Shown piece after piece: positions 17,894 through 28,539 of a stretch of 64,000 bases of DNA. The notes beneath the pieces were generated by a model, which was given only the letters and a program-made list of their open reading frames with translations, ran no database searches and had not been told where the DNA came from. The DNA is taken from assembly GCA_015056045.1 (NCBI GenBank), contig SVGZ01000005.1, forward strand, positions 1 through 64,000, written 5' to 3'. The position numbers were made by a program, and so were the translations under genes. Each line of letters opens with the position of its first letter. Position 1 is the first letter of the stretch. The stretch is from Clostridiales bacterium (GTDB lineage Bacteria > Bacillota > Clostridia > Christensenellales > Christensenellaceae).

Positions 17894-20527
17894 TTATTTC
17901 AGTGTTTCGAAATCCGCAATGCGTGCTTCGAGTTTTTCGAGCATTTCGCGGTTTGCAGCGAGCTTGCTCTTTTCCTCTGCAACGACCTTTTCGGGTGCTT
18001 TGGAAACGAAGCGTTCGTTGGAAAGTTTGCCTTCGCCGCGCTGAATTTCGGAAATGAGTTTTTCCTTTTCTTTGCCAAGGCGGGCAAGCTCTTTTTCGAT
18101 ATCAACGAGTTCGCCAAGAGGCATAAAGATCTCGCCAAGTTCGCATACGCAGGAAGCGAAGCCCTTGGAATCCATATCGGCTTCAGCGAAGCGGACATCG
18201 GAACCGTAAGCGAGCTTTAAGAGGTATGCACGGCAAGCTTCAACACTTGCTTTTCTGTCTGTGCGGATGACGAGCTCTGCACGTCTGGACGGCGGAACGT
18301 TCATCTGTGCACGGAGCTGACGAACCTGACGAATCGCATCCATAACGATCTCCATATCGGCCTCATCCTGTGCAAAGTTCAGTTCTTCGCGGTAAACCGG
18401 CCATGCGGAACGCATGATGGTTTCTTCTGCGCCAGGGAGGTTTAAGTAAACTTCTTCGGTGAGGAAGGGCATCAGCGGATGCAGGAGCTTGAGCGCTGTC
18501 GTAAGAACGTGTGTTAAGACGCTTGTGACGTGCTGCTTTTCTGCTTCATCTTCTGCATAAAGGCGCGGTTTTGCCATTTCGATATACCAGTCGCAATATT
18601 CGCTCCAGATGAAGTCATAGATCTTCTGTGCAGCAAGGCCGAGTTCGAATTTTTCCATATTGTCGGTAAATTCGGCGACGACTTTGTTCATGCGGGAAAG
18701 GATCCATTTATCGGCGATATCGAGCTTTGTCATGTCGATATCTCTTGCCTGCCCGTCGGAATTCATAAGGAGGAAGCGTGCTGCATTCCAGATCTTGTTG
18801 GCAAAGTTGCCTGCTGCTTCGACTTTTTCCCAATAGAATCGCATATCGCTGCCTGCTGCGTTGCCGATGACAAGGCTGAAGCGGAGTGCATCTGCGCCGT
18901 GTTTATCGATAACTTCAAGCGGATCGATACCGTTGCCAAGGGATTTGCTCATCTTTCTGCCCTGCGAATCGCGGACGATACCGTGGATCGCAATGTTTTT
19001 GAAAGGTGCATCGCCCATGACTTCTTTGCCGAAGACCATCATACGGGCAACCCAGAAGAAGATGATGTCATAACCGGTGACGAGTGTCTGCGTCGGGTAG
19101 AAGTATGCGAGGTCATCTGTTTTATCGGGCCAGCCAAGCGTAGAGAAGGGCCAGAGACCGGAAGAGAACCATGTATCGAGGACGTCTTCATCCTGATGCA
19201 GGTGGATGCTGCCGCATTTCGGGCATTTTGCCGGTGCATCGGCTGCAACGGTCATTTCGCCGCAGTCATCGCAGTAATATGCCGGGATACGATGTCCCCA
19301 CCAGAGCTGACGGGAAATACACCAGTCACGGATATTTTCGAGCCAGTTGAAATAGGTTTTTTCATAGCGCTTCGGAACGAAGTTTGCTTCGCCGTTTCTG
19401 ACTGCTTCGAGCGCGGGCTTGACGAGCTCTTCCATCGAAACGAACCACTGCTGGGAAACGAGCGGTTCGACCGTTGTTCTGCAGCGATAGCATGTGCCGA
19501 CGTTGTGCTTATAGGGTTCGATCTTGACGAGTGCGCCGATTTCCTTTAATTCGGAAACGATCGCTTCTCTTGCTTCGAGTGTGGGCATGCCTTCAAATTT
19601 GCCTGCGAGTTCGTTCATGTGGCCGTCATCTGTCATGACGCAAAGAACGGGCAGGTTATGACGCTGTGCTACTTCGAAGTCGTTGGGGTCGTGTGCAGGT
19701 GTGATCTTGACAGCGCCTGTACCGAATTCCTTTTCAACATATTCATCCGCAACAACGGGGATCGGTTTGTTTAAAATGGGCAGGATAAGGTTTTTGCCGA
19801 TGAGGTGCTGATAGCGTTCATCTTCGGGGTGAACGGCAACAGCGGTATCGCCAAGCATGGTTTCGGGTCTTGTTGTGGCAACGGTAATGCCTTCGGAGCC
19901 GTCTTCTGCCTTATAGTGGATGTGCCAGAGGCTGGAATCCTGTTCTTCGTATTCAACTTCTGCATCGGAAAGTGCGGTTTTGCATGTCGGGCACCAGTTG
20001 ATGATGCGGTTGCCTTTATAAATGAGGCCTTTTTTATAAAGGCGTACGAAAACTTCGCGGACAGCCTTGTTGCAGCCTTCGTCCATGGTGAAGCGTTCAC
20101 GATCCCAGTCGCAGGAGCTGCCCAGCTTCTTTAACTGTTCGACGATCCTGCCGCCATACTGCTTTTTCCATTCCCAGGCGCGTTCAAGGAAACCTTCACG
20201 GCCGAGCATTTCTTTTGTTAAGCCTTCTTTTGCCATGGCATCGACGATCTTGACTTCGGTTGCGATGCTTGCGTGGTCTGTTCCCGGGAGCCAGAGAGCT
20301 TCATAGCCCTGCATGCGCTTCATACGGATGATCGCATCCTGCAGTGTCTGGTCAAGGGCATGACCCATATGGAGCTGACCGGTGATGTTCGGCGGCGGGA
20401 TTACGATCGTATACGGGGGCTTGCCGGAGTTAGCTTCTGCATGGAAATAGCCTTTTTCCATCCAGTTCTTATAAAGCCTGTCTTCAACGGCTTGCGGGGA
20501 GTAAGATTTTGCCATCTTTTCTTCCAT
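17894..20527 (-). CDS. valS: Valyl-tRNA synthetase
   Basis: An 877-residue class I synthetase charging tRNA(Val). Visible features: [17 protein letters not shown] with the HIGH-type motif near residue 50, an editing domain in the middle third, zinc-like Cys pairs ([23 protein letters not shown]), the KMSKS motif in [13 protein letters not shown] near 530, and a C-terminal coiled-coil arm. The frame opens at 20542, but the GAGGAG ribosome site overlaps that first codon and is correctly spaced for the ATG at 20527. The gene is preceded by a T-box leader, so uncharged tRNA(Val) should raise its expression. Confidence 0.97.
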   Translation of the reverse strand: MEEKMAKSYSPQAVEDRLYKNWMEKGYFHAEANSGKPPYTIVIPPPNITGQLHMGHALDQTLQDAIIRMKRMQGYEALWLPGTDHASIATEVKIVDAMAKEGLTKEMLGREGFLERAWEWKKQYGGRIVEQLKKLGSSCDWDRERFTMDEGCNKAVREVFVRLYKKGLIYKGNRIINWCPTCKTALSDAEVEYEEQDSSLWHIHYKAEDGSEGITVATTRPETMLGDTAVAVHPEDERYQHLIGKNLILPILNKPIPVVADEYVEKEFGTGAVKITPAHDPNDFEVAQRHNLPVLCVMTDDGHMNELAGKFEGMPTLEAREAIVSELKEIGALVKIEPYKHNVGTCYRCRTTVEPLVSQQWFVSMEELVKPALEAVRNGEANFVPKRYEKTYFNWLENIRDWCISRQLWWGHRIPAYYCDDCGEMTVAADAPAKCPKCGSIHLHQDEDVLDTWFSSGLWPFSTLGWPDKTDDLAYFYPTQTLVTGYDIIFFWVARMMVFGKEVMGDAPFKNIAIHGIVRDSQGRKMSKSLGNGIDPLEVIDKHGADALRFSLVIGNAAGSDMRFYWEKVEAAGNFANKIWNAARFLLMNSDGQARDIDMTKLDIADKWILSRMNKVVAEFTDNMEKFELGLAAQKIYDFIWSEYCDWYIEMAKPRLYAEDEAEKQHVTSVLTHVLTTALKLLHPLMPFLTEEVYLNLPGAEETIMRSAWPVYREELNFAQDEADMEIVMDAIRQVRQLRAQMNVPPSRRAELVIRTDRKASVEACRAYLLKLAYGSDVRFAEADMDSKGFASCVCELGEIFMPLGELVDIEKELARLGKEKEKLISEIQRGEGKLSNERFVSKAPEKVVAEEKSKLAANREMLEKLEARIADFETLK

Positions 20528-20584
20528 TGTGATTCTCCTCATGTTTATCTCATGAAATGTTTTTTTGCGTATTTATAATAGAAA

Positions 20585-20790
20585 GAAAAACGCCCTTTAT
20601 ATAGAATAAAGGACGAAAATACTTTCCGTGGTACCACCTTTTTTCCGCATTACTGCGGCACTCGAAGGGATGTCTGTCTTTATCATGGCGACCTTCGCAA
20701 AGTACCGGGGCAGGCTCTTTCAGCAAATAAGCCCTCTCTTTTGGCAGCGGCGGCTTTGTTACTCCTCCATTGACAGACGGAATATTAAAT
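20585..20790 (-). promoter_or_regulatory. T-box riboswitch leader of valS
   Basis: The minus strand carries the T-box core AGGTGGTACCACGG (20626-20639). A terminator hairpin (CGTCCTTTAT / ATAAAGGGCG, 20591-20615) with a T run follows, and upstream a stem I region contains AGAGAGGG and GCTGAAAGAGCC. A GTC triplet within GAAGGTCGCC (20690-20692) is a good candidate valine specifier. Uncharged tRNA would pair with the specifier and the T-box bulge and stabilise the antiterminator. Confidence 0.88.
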
Positions 20791-20802
20791 TTTAATAAGT
20801 GT

Positions 20803-21366
20803 TCAGGAAGCTTTTTTATCTTCCTTCATATCTTCGGCTTTGGTAAAACAGAGCTTGCCGTTTTTGAAAGCATACTGCACAAAAGCCAGAAGCACGAAAC
20901 CAAGCGTGATGTATGTTGCCCAAATATAATAGGGATAGAGTTGCTCATGGAAAAAGCCGCTTGCGATCGAAGCGTTGAGCAGCAGTGCAGCCACTTTACC
21001 AAAAACATTTGCCGGCGCGGTATGCCCGTTTTTGATAACGAGGAAACCGCCGATCATCATTGCGAGTTCTTTTGTTGCGACGACAGCGATAACGAAAACG
21101 GGGAAGATCCCATTCAGCGTAAAGGTCACGAGGACAGAAACTGCCATCAATTTATCTGCAAGCGGGTCAAGCCATGTGCCGAGCCTCGTCTGCAGTTTAT
21201 ATTTCCTTGCGATATAGCCGTCGAGTACATCCGTAAAACAAGCGAGACCGAAAAGCCAGAATGCGGCGATCGTTTCACCATCTACGATAAGCGTCACAAC
21301 GACGGGGATCAACAAAAGACGTATCAGGGTCAAAATATTCGGGACATTCAAAAATTTCTCTTTCAT
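20803..21366 (-). CDS. pgsA: CDP-diacylglycerol--glycerol-3-phosphate 3-phosphatidyltransferase
   Basis: A 187-residue membrane enzyme that makes phosphatidylglycerol phosphate, the committed step to phosphatidylglycerol. It shows the CDP-alcohol phosphotransferase motif D-x2-DG-x2-AR-x8-G-x3-D-x3-D in DVLDGYIARKYKLQTRLG plus WLDPLADK, and four to six hydrophobic helices. The open frame extends to 21450, but ATG 21366 has an AGAGGAT ribosome site and starts with the family-typical MKEKFLNVPNILTLIR. The valS T-box leader begins about 13 bases after its stop. Confidence 0.92.
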   Translation of the reverse strand: MKEKFLNVPNILTLIRLLLIPVVVTLIVDGETIAAFWLFGLACFTDVLDGYIARKYKLQTRLGTWLDPLADKLMAVSVLVTFTLNGIFPVFVIAVVATKELAMMIGGFLVIKNGHTAPANVFGKVAALLLNASIASGFFHEQLYPYYIWATYITLGFVLLAFVQYAFKNGKLCFTKAEDMKEDKKAS

Positions 21367-21421
21367 AGATCCTCTTTCACAGCTGCAGCCATTCAATACA
21401 TCAAAATACAGCTTAAATAAT

Positions 21422-21450
21422 ATTATAATCCGAAAAAAATAATATTTCAA
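21422..21450 (-). promoter_or_regulatory. Promoter for pgsA
   Basis: On the minus strand TTGAAA, a 17-base spacer and a perfect TATAAT, 56 bases before the pgsA start. Confidence 0.8.
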
Positions 21451-21474
21451 TATGTAAGAGGGGCTTCCGCACTC

Positions 21475-21503
21475 TTTTCACAAATGAAAAAATGGTGTAT
21501 GAT
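21475..21503 (+). promoter_or_regulatory. Possible promoter for the phosphoglucomutase operon
   Basis: TTTTCA, a 17-base spacer and TATGAT, about 34 bases before the ATG at 21537. The -35 box is weak. Confidence 0.45.
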
Positions 21504-21536
21504 AGGGTAGAAATAATATGGAAGAGGTTTGTTTTG

Positions 21537-23228
21537 ATGGAACAAAAAGTCTATGAGAGTTGGAAAAAGGCACTTGCGGGCACAGAATATGCAGAGGAAC
21601 TGAATTCCCTTTGCGGTGAAGCCCTCGAAGAAGCGTTTTTGGGCTACCTCGAATTCGGTACGGCTGGTATGCGCGGCAAACTTGGCCTTGGCATCAACCG
21701 CATGAATACCTTTACGGTTCGCAGGAGCACACAGGGCCTTGCCAACTTCATAAAAGAAGAAGGACTCTCCGAAAAAGGCGTTGCCATCGCCTATGATTCG
21801 AGGAATATGAGCAAGGAATTTGCAAAGGAAACCGCATGGCTCTTAGCGGAAAACGGCATCAAGGTCTATTTATATGAAGATTTAAGAAGCGTACCGCAGC
21901 TTTCCTTTACGATCCTGCAGCTTGGCTGTGCAGCTGGTGTTGTCATTACCGCAAGCCATAACCCGAAGGAATACAACGGTTATAAAGTTTACGGTGCAGA
22001 CGGCGGTCAGGTCGCACCCGATGATGCAAAAAAGATCACCGGGTATATCGATGCTGTTGAAGATTACCTTTCGATTAAAGTTTCGCAGAATATCGAGGAA
22101 CAGGAAAACATCACGATCCTTGGGCAGGATATGGACGAAGTCTATTATGAAAAGCTCATGAGCATTCTTTCGCATAAAGAGGCTCTTGCCAAAAATGCAA
22201 AAGATCTGCGCATCGTCTATACACCTCTGCATGGTTCGGGCAATAAACCCGTCCGTGAAATGCTCAGGCGCATCGGTATCGAGCATGTCTATGTCGTTTC
22301 TGAGCAGGAAGAACCGAATGGTGATTTCCCGACAGTCATCGTTCCGAATCCCGAAAGCAGAGACAGCTATCGCCTTGCATTTGAACTTGCAAAAGAAAAG
22401 AATGCCAACATGATCATCGCAACCGATCCGGACAGCGACCGTATGGGTGCTGCTGTTCTCGACGGCAAAGGCGAATGGCATCTGTTGACAGGCAATGAGA
22501 TTGGCTGCCTGCTTATGGATCATGTCCTTTCCGGCAAAAACAAAGAACACGGCTATATCGTCAATTCCGTTGTTTCGACGCTTATGGCAGATGAAGTTGC
22601 GGCAAGATACGGCGTCAAATCGATCAAAGTTTTAACGGGTTTCCGCTTCATTGCCGAACAGATCAAACTCCGCACAGAAGAAAATTTCCTCTTTGGTTTT
22701 GAGGAAAGCTATGGCTACTTAGCCGGCGATTTCGTCCGCGATAAAGACGGTATTCAGGCGGCAATGCTCATCGCAGAGGCTGCCTGTGTCTGCATGGAAA
22801 AGGGCATGACGCTCTATGACCTGGCAGAAGATATGTATCAGCGTTTCGGTTTCTACAGCGATGAAGTTATCTCTATCACAAGACCCGAGCTCGGCGGAAT
22901 GGACAGGATCAAAAATGTCGTTGCGGAACTCCGCGAGCATAATCCCGTTGAATTCGGCGAATATGCAGTCCGTGAAGTCACCGATATTGAAAAAGGAACC
23001 GTCAGAAATATTCTTTCGGGCGAACGCAGCGAATGCACTTTCCCGAAATCAAATGTACTGATGTTTATGACAGCCGGCGGCAGAGTCATCCTTCGTCCTT
23101 CGGGAACGGAACCGAAGCTCAAGGCATACCTTTCCGTACGCGGCAGCACAAGGGAAGAATCGAAAGAAAAACTCGCAGCTTTAAAAGCAGGATTGATGGA
23201 GATCATCACCCCGATTTTAGAGCAGTAA
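21537..23228 (+). CDS. Phosphoglucomutase/phosphomannomutase
   Basis: A 563-residue alpha-D-phosphohexomutase that interconverts glucose 1- and 6-phosphate, linking glycolysis with glycogen and cell-wall precursors. The catalytic serine lies in TASHNPKEYNGYKVY, the Mg2+ loop in ATDPDSDRMG, the sugar loop in GFEESYGY, and the phosphate-binding loop in RPSGTEPK. The frame opens at 21492, but the GGAAGAGG site is correctly spaced for ATG 21537. It leads a plus-strand run with mnmA, glmU and a cysteine-rich protein; its product feeds both GlmU-type pathways and the glycogen operon at 49-61 kb. Confidence 0.93.
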   Translation: MEQKVYESWKKALAGTEYAEELNSLCGEALEEAFLGYLEFGTAGMRGKLGLGINRMNTFTVRRSTQGLANFIKEEGLSEKGVAIAYDSRNMSKEFAKETAWLLAENGIKVYLYEDLRSVPQLSFTILQLGCAAGVVITASHNPKEYNGYKVYGADGGQVAPDDAKKITGYIDAVEDYLSIKVSQNIEEQENITILGQDMDEVYYEKLMSILSHKEALAKNAKDLRIVYTPLHGSGNKPVREMLRRIGIEHVYVVSEQEEPNGDFPTVIVPNPESRDSYRLAFELAKEKNANMIIATDPDSDRMGAAVLDGKGEWHLLTGNEIGCLLMDHVLSGKNKEHGYIVNSVVSTLMADEVAARYGVKSIKVLTGFRFIAEQIKLRTEENFLFGFEESYGYLAGDFVRDKDGIQAAMLIAEAACVCMEKGMTLYDLAEDMYQRFGFYSDEVISITRPELGGMDRIKNVVAELREHNPVEFGEYAVREVTDIEKGTVRNILSGERSECTFPKSNVLMFMTAGGRVILRPSGTEPKLKAYLSVRGSTREESKEKLAALKAGLMEIITPILEQ

Positions 23229-23245
23229 CATTATTGGAGCGATAA

Positions 23246-24319
<1,074 letters not shown>

Positions 24320-24333
24320 GAGAGGAAAAGATC

Positions 24334-25710
24334 ATGGAAAGCGCAAAATGTGTAGCAGTCATTTTAGCGGCAGGAGAAGGCACAAGAATGAAGTCTTCTC
24401 TCCCCAAAGTTCTTCATAAAGCAGCGGGAAAGGAGCTCGTCCGCTGGGCAGCGGAAGCGGCAATGGAAGCCTGTGGTACTGCGCCTGTTATCGTTTACGG
24501 CAGCGGCGGAAACCTCGTTCCCGAAACGATCGGCGAACCTTATGCCTATGCACTGCAGGATAAACGAATGGGCAGCGGTCATGCCGTTATGTGTGCAAAA
24601 GAAGCGATTTTAGCCTCCGGTGCGGAATATACATTCGTTCTGGCAGGCGATATGCCGCTTGTCCGCGCGGAATCCATTAAAAAAGTCATCGACGAAGCCA
24701 AAAACGGCAATTATGACCTGCTCATGCTGACGGGTATGCAGGATAACCCGACGGGTTATGGCCGTATCATTCGCAAAAACGATATGGTCAAAGCCATCGT
24801 CGAGGAAAAAGACGCAACGCCCGAACAGAAAAAGATCTGTGAAGTCAATCTTTCGGTTTATTGCTTCAAAACGAGTGCCCTCATCTCTGCTCTTGAAAAA
24901 GTTCGCCCGAACAACGCAGCAGGCGAGTATTATATTACGGATTGCCTTTATATCATCGGCAGCGAAGGCGGTAAATGCGGTGCTGTCATTGCGGAGGATA
25001 TTTCCGAATGTACAGGCGTCAATGACCGCGTACAGCTCTCGGCAGTAAGCAAAGTTCTGCGCAGTCGTATCAACGAAAAGCACATGAGAAACGGCGTTAC
25101 GATGATCGATCCCGAAAGCTGCTATATTGATGCGGAAGTAGAGATCGGCAGAGATACGATCATCTATCCCGGTGTCATCCTTGAAGGCAAAACAAAGATC
25201 GGCGAAGGCTGTGAACTCCTGCAGGGAAGCCGTATCGTGGATAGCGAGATTGGTAATGGAACAACTGTCCAGAACAGCGTCATCGAAAGTGCGGTCGTCG
25301 GCGAAAATACAAAAGTCGGTCCTTATGCGTATTTCAGAAAAGGTACGGTCATCGGCAACAACTGCCGTGTCGGCGACTTTGTCGAAGTGAAAAACGCACA
25401 GATCAAAGACGGTGCAAAGGTTTCCCACCTGACATACGTCGGCGATGGCGAGATCGGCGAAGAAACAAACGTCGGCTGCGGTGTTGTTTTCGGCAACTAT
25501 GACGGCAAGAAAAAGGCAAGGACTGTTGTCGGCAAAAAAGCTTTCATCGGCTGCAATACAAACCTTATCGCACCGGTCACCGTTGGCGATGGCGCTTATA
25601 TCGTTGCGGGTTCGACCGTTACGGAGGATGTCCCTGCGGATGCACTCGTCATTGCGCGCGCAAGACAGGTCGTCAAGCTTGGCCGAGGCAAGGGAAGATA
25701 CAAAGATTAA
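24334..25710 (+). CDS. glmU: Bifunctional GlmU (UDP-GlcNAc synthesis)
   Basis: A 458-residue enzyme with an N-terminal uridylyltransferase domain (VILAAGEGTRMKSSLPKVLH at 6-25) and a C-terminal left-handed beta-helix acetyltransferase domain (hexapeptide repeats from about 250; GNYDGKKKARTVVG active region). It converts glucosamine 1-phosphate to UDP-GlcNAc for peptidoglycan and teichoic acids. The length is standard. A GAGAGGAAAAG ribosome site precedes the ATG. It is likely co-transcribed with mnmA. Confidence 0.97.
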   Translation: MESAKCVAVILAAGEGTRMKSSLPKVLHKAAGKELVRWAAEAAMEACGTAPVIVYGSGGNLVPETIGEPYAYALQDKRMGSGHAVMCAKEAILASGAEYTFVLAGDMPLVRAESIKKVIDEAKNGNYDLLMLTGMQDNPTGYGRIIRKNDMVKAIVEEKDATPEQKKICEVNLSVYCFKTSALISALEKVRPNNAAGEYYITDCLYIIGSEGGKCGAVIAEDISECTGVNDRVQLSAVSKVLRSRINEKHMRNGVTMIDPESCYIDAEVEIGRDTIIYPGVILEGKTKIGEGCELLQGSRIVDSEIGNGTTVQNSVIESAVVGENTKVGPYAYFRKGTVIGNNCRVGDFVEVKNAQIKDGAKVSHLTYVGDGEIGEETNVGCGVVFGNYDGKKKARTVVGKKAFIGCNTNLIAPVTVGDGAYIVAGSTVTEDVPADALVIARARQVVKLGRGKGRYKD

Positions 25711-25715
25711 ACAAA

Positions 25716-26426
25716 ATGGATAAATTTATTGCAAGCTGTGTTTTTACGCGTGCTTATCCCGAACTCAGCGAAAGGATACAGCAGTATATCCGCGAAAGAT
25801 GGCAGATGCCCGTTATGCGCTGCTGCGTGGAAAATTATAAAGTCCGCAGCTTTGAGGAAGAGATCGCCCGGGAAAGCTGGTCTGTATTGCCGCATTTCCT
25901 TCCTTTTGAAAAAGGCGACCGCATGATCTATCTTTGCCATAATTGCTCGGCAATATTTATGGAACAGCAGCCGGATATCCCGATCATTTCGCTTTGGGAA
26001 CTCATTTTGCAGGATGAAGCTTTTCCCTATCCCGATCACAGCGGAATGGAAGCAGGTATACAGGATTGCTGGCGATCCAAAGAAAATGCAGAGGAACAGG
26101 CGGCTGTTCGGCAGCTGCTTGGGAAAATGAATATCAAGGCGATTGAGCTTGCGGAGCATCATGCGGAAACGGATTTCTGCGGCTTTTCGCTCTATCAGCC
26201 TGCTCCGCCGAGAAACCTCAGGCTTGCACCGAAGCGTTTTATCGAAAATGCAGAGGGAAAATTTGAAGCGCACACACAGGAAGAAAAAGAAAAGCTGATG
26301 CATGCCTATGTTTCGCGGCAGAAGACGAAGACGATCGTCGGCTATTGTCATTATTGTGTCGATGGTCTGCGCCTTGGTGGTGCGGAGGCATTCCATATCG
26401 CAGAGCTGCTTTTCCCCGAAAAATAA
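25716..26426 (+). CDS. Divergent CCG-like cysteine-rich protein, function unknown
   Basis: A 236-residue soluble protein starting 5 bases after glmU. I do not recognise a named family, but its cysteine layout follows the two-half CCG domains of heterodisulfide reductase B-type proteins. These are RCC (about residue 40), LCHNC (about 73-77), QDCWRSK followed by an amphipathic helix AAVRQLLGKMNIKAIEL, ETDFCGFS where CCG proteins have CCG, and a late IVGYCHYC. Such domains usually bind Fe-S or Zn and mediate redox reactions. Here one half appears degenerate. No Shine-Dalgarno is evident, so translation is probably coupled to glmU. Function is not assignable. Confidence 0.75.
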   Translation: MDKFIASCVFTRAYPELSERIQQYIRERWQMPVMRCCVENYKVRSFEEEIARESWSVLPHFLPFEKGDRMIYLCHNCSAIFMEQQPDIPIISLWELILQDEAFPYPDHSGMEAGIQDCWRSKENAEEQAAVRQLLGKMNIKAIELAEHHAETDFCGFSLYQPAPPRNLRLAPKRFIENAEGKFEAHTQEEKEKLMHAYVSRQKTKTIVGYCHYCVDGLRLGGAEAFHIAELLFPEK

Positions 26427-26434
26427 GAGAATAA

Positions 26435-26479
26435 AAAACAGACACTTCACGAAACAATCGGAAGTGCCTGTTTTGTTTT
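26435..26479. terminator. Bidirectional terminator between the glmU operon and the MFS gene
   Basis: A 14-bp stem AAAACAGACACTTC / GAAGTGCCTGTTTT with one mismatch and a T-rich tail on the plus strand. It sits between two converging genes. Confidence 0.85.
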
Positions 26480-26487
26480 GTCAAGAT

Positions 26488-27678
26488 TTATGAAAGATCC
26501 CGTTTGCTCTTTTTCTGCGTGACAAAAAGCAGGATGAAAAGTAAAAGCGGGAAGATCGTGCTGAAGGAAAGCCCATAGCGGAGTTCATCGCCGAATGCGC
26601 TCGAAACAAGCCCGACGGCTGTCGGCCCTAAGGAACAGCCAAGGTCACCGGCAAGAGCAAGGAAAGCAAACATCGCCGTTCCGCCGGTTTTGATCGAAGC
26701 TGCTGCAAGACTGCAGACACCGGGCCAGAGAATACCGACACCGAAACCGCAGATACCGCAGGAGATCAGCGCAAGCAGCGGAACAGGGGAAAATGCTGCC
26801 AATAAATAGGAAGCGACTGCTATGAGAGATCCACCCATCATCAGCGTGATCAGCGGATGTTTTTTGTTCGGTTTTGCATCGAGGACTCTTGCAAGACCCG
26901 AAGATGCCGCATACATACAGGGACCTAAAATATCGCCCAATGTTTTGGAAACGCCGAGGCTGCTTTCCGCAAAGCTCGAGCTCCATTGATTCATGGAATG
27001 TTCTGATGCACCTGCGGCAAAGATCAGAAGCGCAAAGAACCAGAAGCGCTTATCCCTAAGCAGGGAACCGATCTTCATGCCTTCGCCCGTTTCGACGAGC
27101 TTGTTTAAGGGAACAAACAGGAAGAAAATGGCATTGAAAGAAGGGATGAGCGCCCATGCAAAGCTCAGCGTACGCCAGCTTTCCGTGCCGAAAATGAGGA
27201 AGAACAGCGAGCTTGCCAACACGACGAAAACCTGTCCCCAGCAATAGAAAGAATGCAGAAGGCTCATCGTGGCTTCTTTATTTTTTGTCGGGCAGGCTTC
27301 TGCAATAGGGCTTGCCAAAACTTCAATAAGACCGCCGCCGATCGCATAGAGGATAACCGCGATCAGAAGACCGCCGAAAGGATCCATGATATCCGGCAGG
27401 ACCGCCATGGCGATAAGCCCCAAAGCACAGAAGATATGCGCCAAAAAGGCACTGATGCGGTAGCCAACTTTATCGACCGTAAAAGCGGCAATAAGGTCTG
27501 TCAGAAGCTGTACAAGGAAATTTACCGTAACGAGCAGCGTGATCTGGGCAAGCGGAATGTTAAATTCGCTGCGGAAGGTGATGAAAAGCAGCGGCGCTAA
27601 ATTGACGATGATCGCCTGCGAGATAAAGCCCAGATAACAGGCGATGAGCGTATGTTCAAAGGTCAGTTTGTTTTTCAT
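26488..27678 (-). CDS. MFS transporter
   Basis: A 396-residue protein with twelve predicted membrane helices and a central break near residue 195 (LNKLVETGEGMK loop), as in the major facilitator superfamily. LLTDLIAAFTVDKVGYRISAF resembles the loop 2-3 motif (D-x3-D-x-G-x-R). The substrate is unknown. The frame starts at 27690, but the correct ATG is 27678: it overlaps the thiN stop (ATGA) and GGGAGGAA lies just upstream inside thiN. Coupling to thiN makes transport of a thiamine-related compound a possibility, nothing more. Confidence 0.88.
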   Translation of the reverse strand: MKNKLTFEHTLIACYLGFISQAIIVNLAPLLFITFRSEFNIPLAQITLLVTVNFLVQLLTDLIAAFTVDKVGYRISAFLAHIFCALGLIAMAVLPDIMDPFGGLLIAVILYAIGGGLIEVLASPIAEACPTKNKEATMSLLHSFYCWGQVFVVLASSLFFLIFGTESWRTLSFAWALIPSFNAIFFLFVPLNKLVETGEGMKIGSLLRDKRFWFFALLIFAAGASEHSMNQWSSSFAESSLGVSKTLGDILGPCMYAASSGLARVLDAKPNKKHPLITLMMGGSLIAVASYLLAAFSPVPLLALISCGICGFGVGILWPGVCSLAAASIKTGGTAMFAFLALAGDLGCSLGPTAVGLVSSAFGDELRYGLSFSTIFPLLLFILLFVTQKKSKRDLS

Positions 27679-28286
27679 AATTCCTCCCAAAGGATGAGAA
27701 GTGTGCCGTCATGAACGGAGATTTCCGCCGCTTCGCCGGTAAAGGAATTGCTTACGCCAAGCGGAACATCGGGGAATAATTCCGCATTGTCGAGCGGATA
27801 TTTGAGCCCTTTTAAGCTGACGCCGATCGCTTCTTTTCCCATGCAGAAAACGGAGATCGTGCCTGTTTTCCCTTTGGGGAAAGCGATTTTTCCGTTATGA
27901 ATGGCGGTTGCGATGTAATGCTCGCCGATGAGGTAACCACGGCAGCCTTCTTTGGCGATATGGCAAAGCGTCTGGTAATTGGCCATGGTATGGTCCGGTC
28001 TTCCGCCTGTTCCGCCGTAGAGGATAAACTCATCCGCACCTTTCTTTTTCCCGAGGGAAATGGCAAGCGCCATATCGGTATCGTCCTTTTCAACGGGTAC
28101 GCAGACGACATTATCACCAAAAGGTGTTTTCCCTAAGGAATCAAAATCCCCGCAGATGATATCGGGTCTGATGCCTTCTTTTTCAAGGTAAGAAAGACCG
28201 CCGTCTGCAGCGATGATGAGTGAACCCGCAAGCGGAGGCTTGATCAGCCCGAAAAAACTGCCTGCTCCGAAAATATAACAGCGCAT
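27675..28286 (-). CDS. thiN: Thiamine pyrophosphokinase
   Basis: A 203-residue enzyme that makes thiamine diphosphate from thiamine and ATP. The family motifs are AADGGLSYL, ICGDFDSLG, EKDDTDMALA, and the GGTGGRPDHTMAN loop. The C-terminal beta-sandwich carries GVSNSFTGE, usual for the thiamine site. TPP would be used by the 2-oxoacid oxidoreductase at 62-64 kb, among others. An AAAGGAGC site precedes the ATG. I saw no TPP riboswitch in the short leader. The downstream MFS gene overlaps by four bases. Confidence 0.93.
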   Translation of the reverse strand: MRCYIFGAGSFFGLIKPPLAGSLIIAADGGLSYLEKEGIRPDIICGDFDSLGKTPFGDNVVCVPVEKDDTDMALAISLGKKKGADEFILYGGTGGRPDHTMANYQTLCHIAKEGCRGYLIGEHYIATAIHNGKIAFPKGKTGTISVFCMGKEAIGVSLKGLKYPLDNAELFPDVPLGVSNSFTGEAAEISVHDGTLLILWEEL

Positions 28287-28368
28287 AATTGCTCCTTTAT
28301 CTGACTATTTTCCAAAAAATGCGAAAAACTATGAATGAAAAACAGATTTTTGGCGTCATTTTACATAT

Positions 28369-28397
28369 ATAATATATCGAAAACGGGGAAAAGTAAA
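28369..28397 (-). promoter_or_regulatory. Promoter for thiN-MFS
   Basis: On the minus strand TTTACT, a 17-base spacer and TATTAT, about 80 bases before thiN. The transcript leader would be short and shows no clear fold. Confidence 0.55.
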
Positions 28398-28464
28398 TTT
28401 CTTGTTTACACTCGTAACAAAGTTTTGGCAAAAGTATGAAATTTCGCTAAAGTCTGCCAAATCG

Positions 28465-28493
28465 TTGTTATCTGAAATATTTTGTGCTATGAT
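28465..28493 (+). promoter_or_regulatory. Promoter for the VanW-family gene
   Basis: TTGTTA, a 17-base spacer and TATGAT, 47 bases before the ATG. Confidence 0.75.
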
Positions 28494-28539
28494 AATATTT
28501 GTTGGGAGTATAACTCCGAATATAGTTGTGAGGTAAAAC

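Noticed and set aside
28287-28400. TPP riboswitch before thiN
   Set aside because: The leader is short and lacks the CTGAGA and ACCTGA-type core elements.
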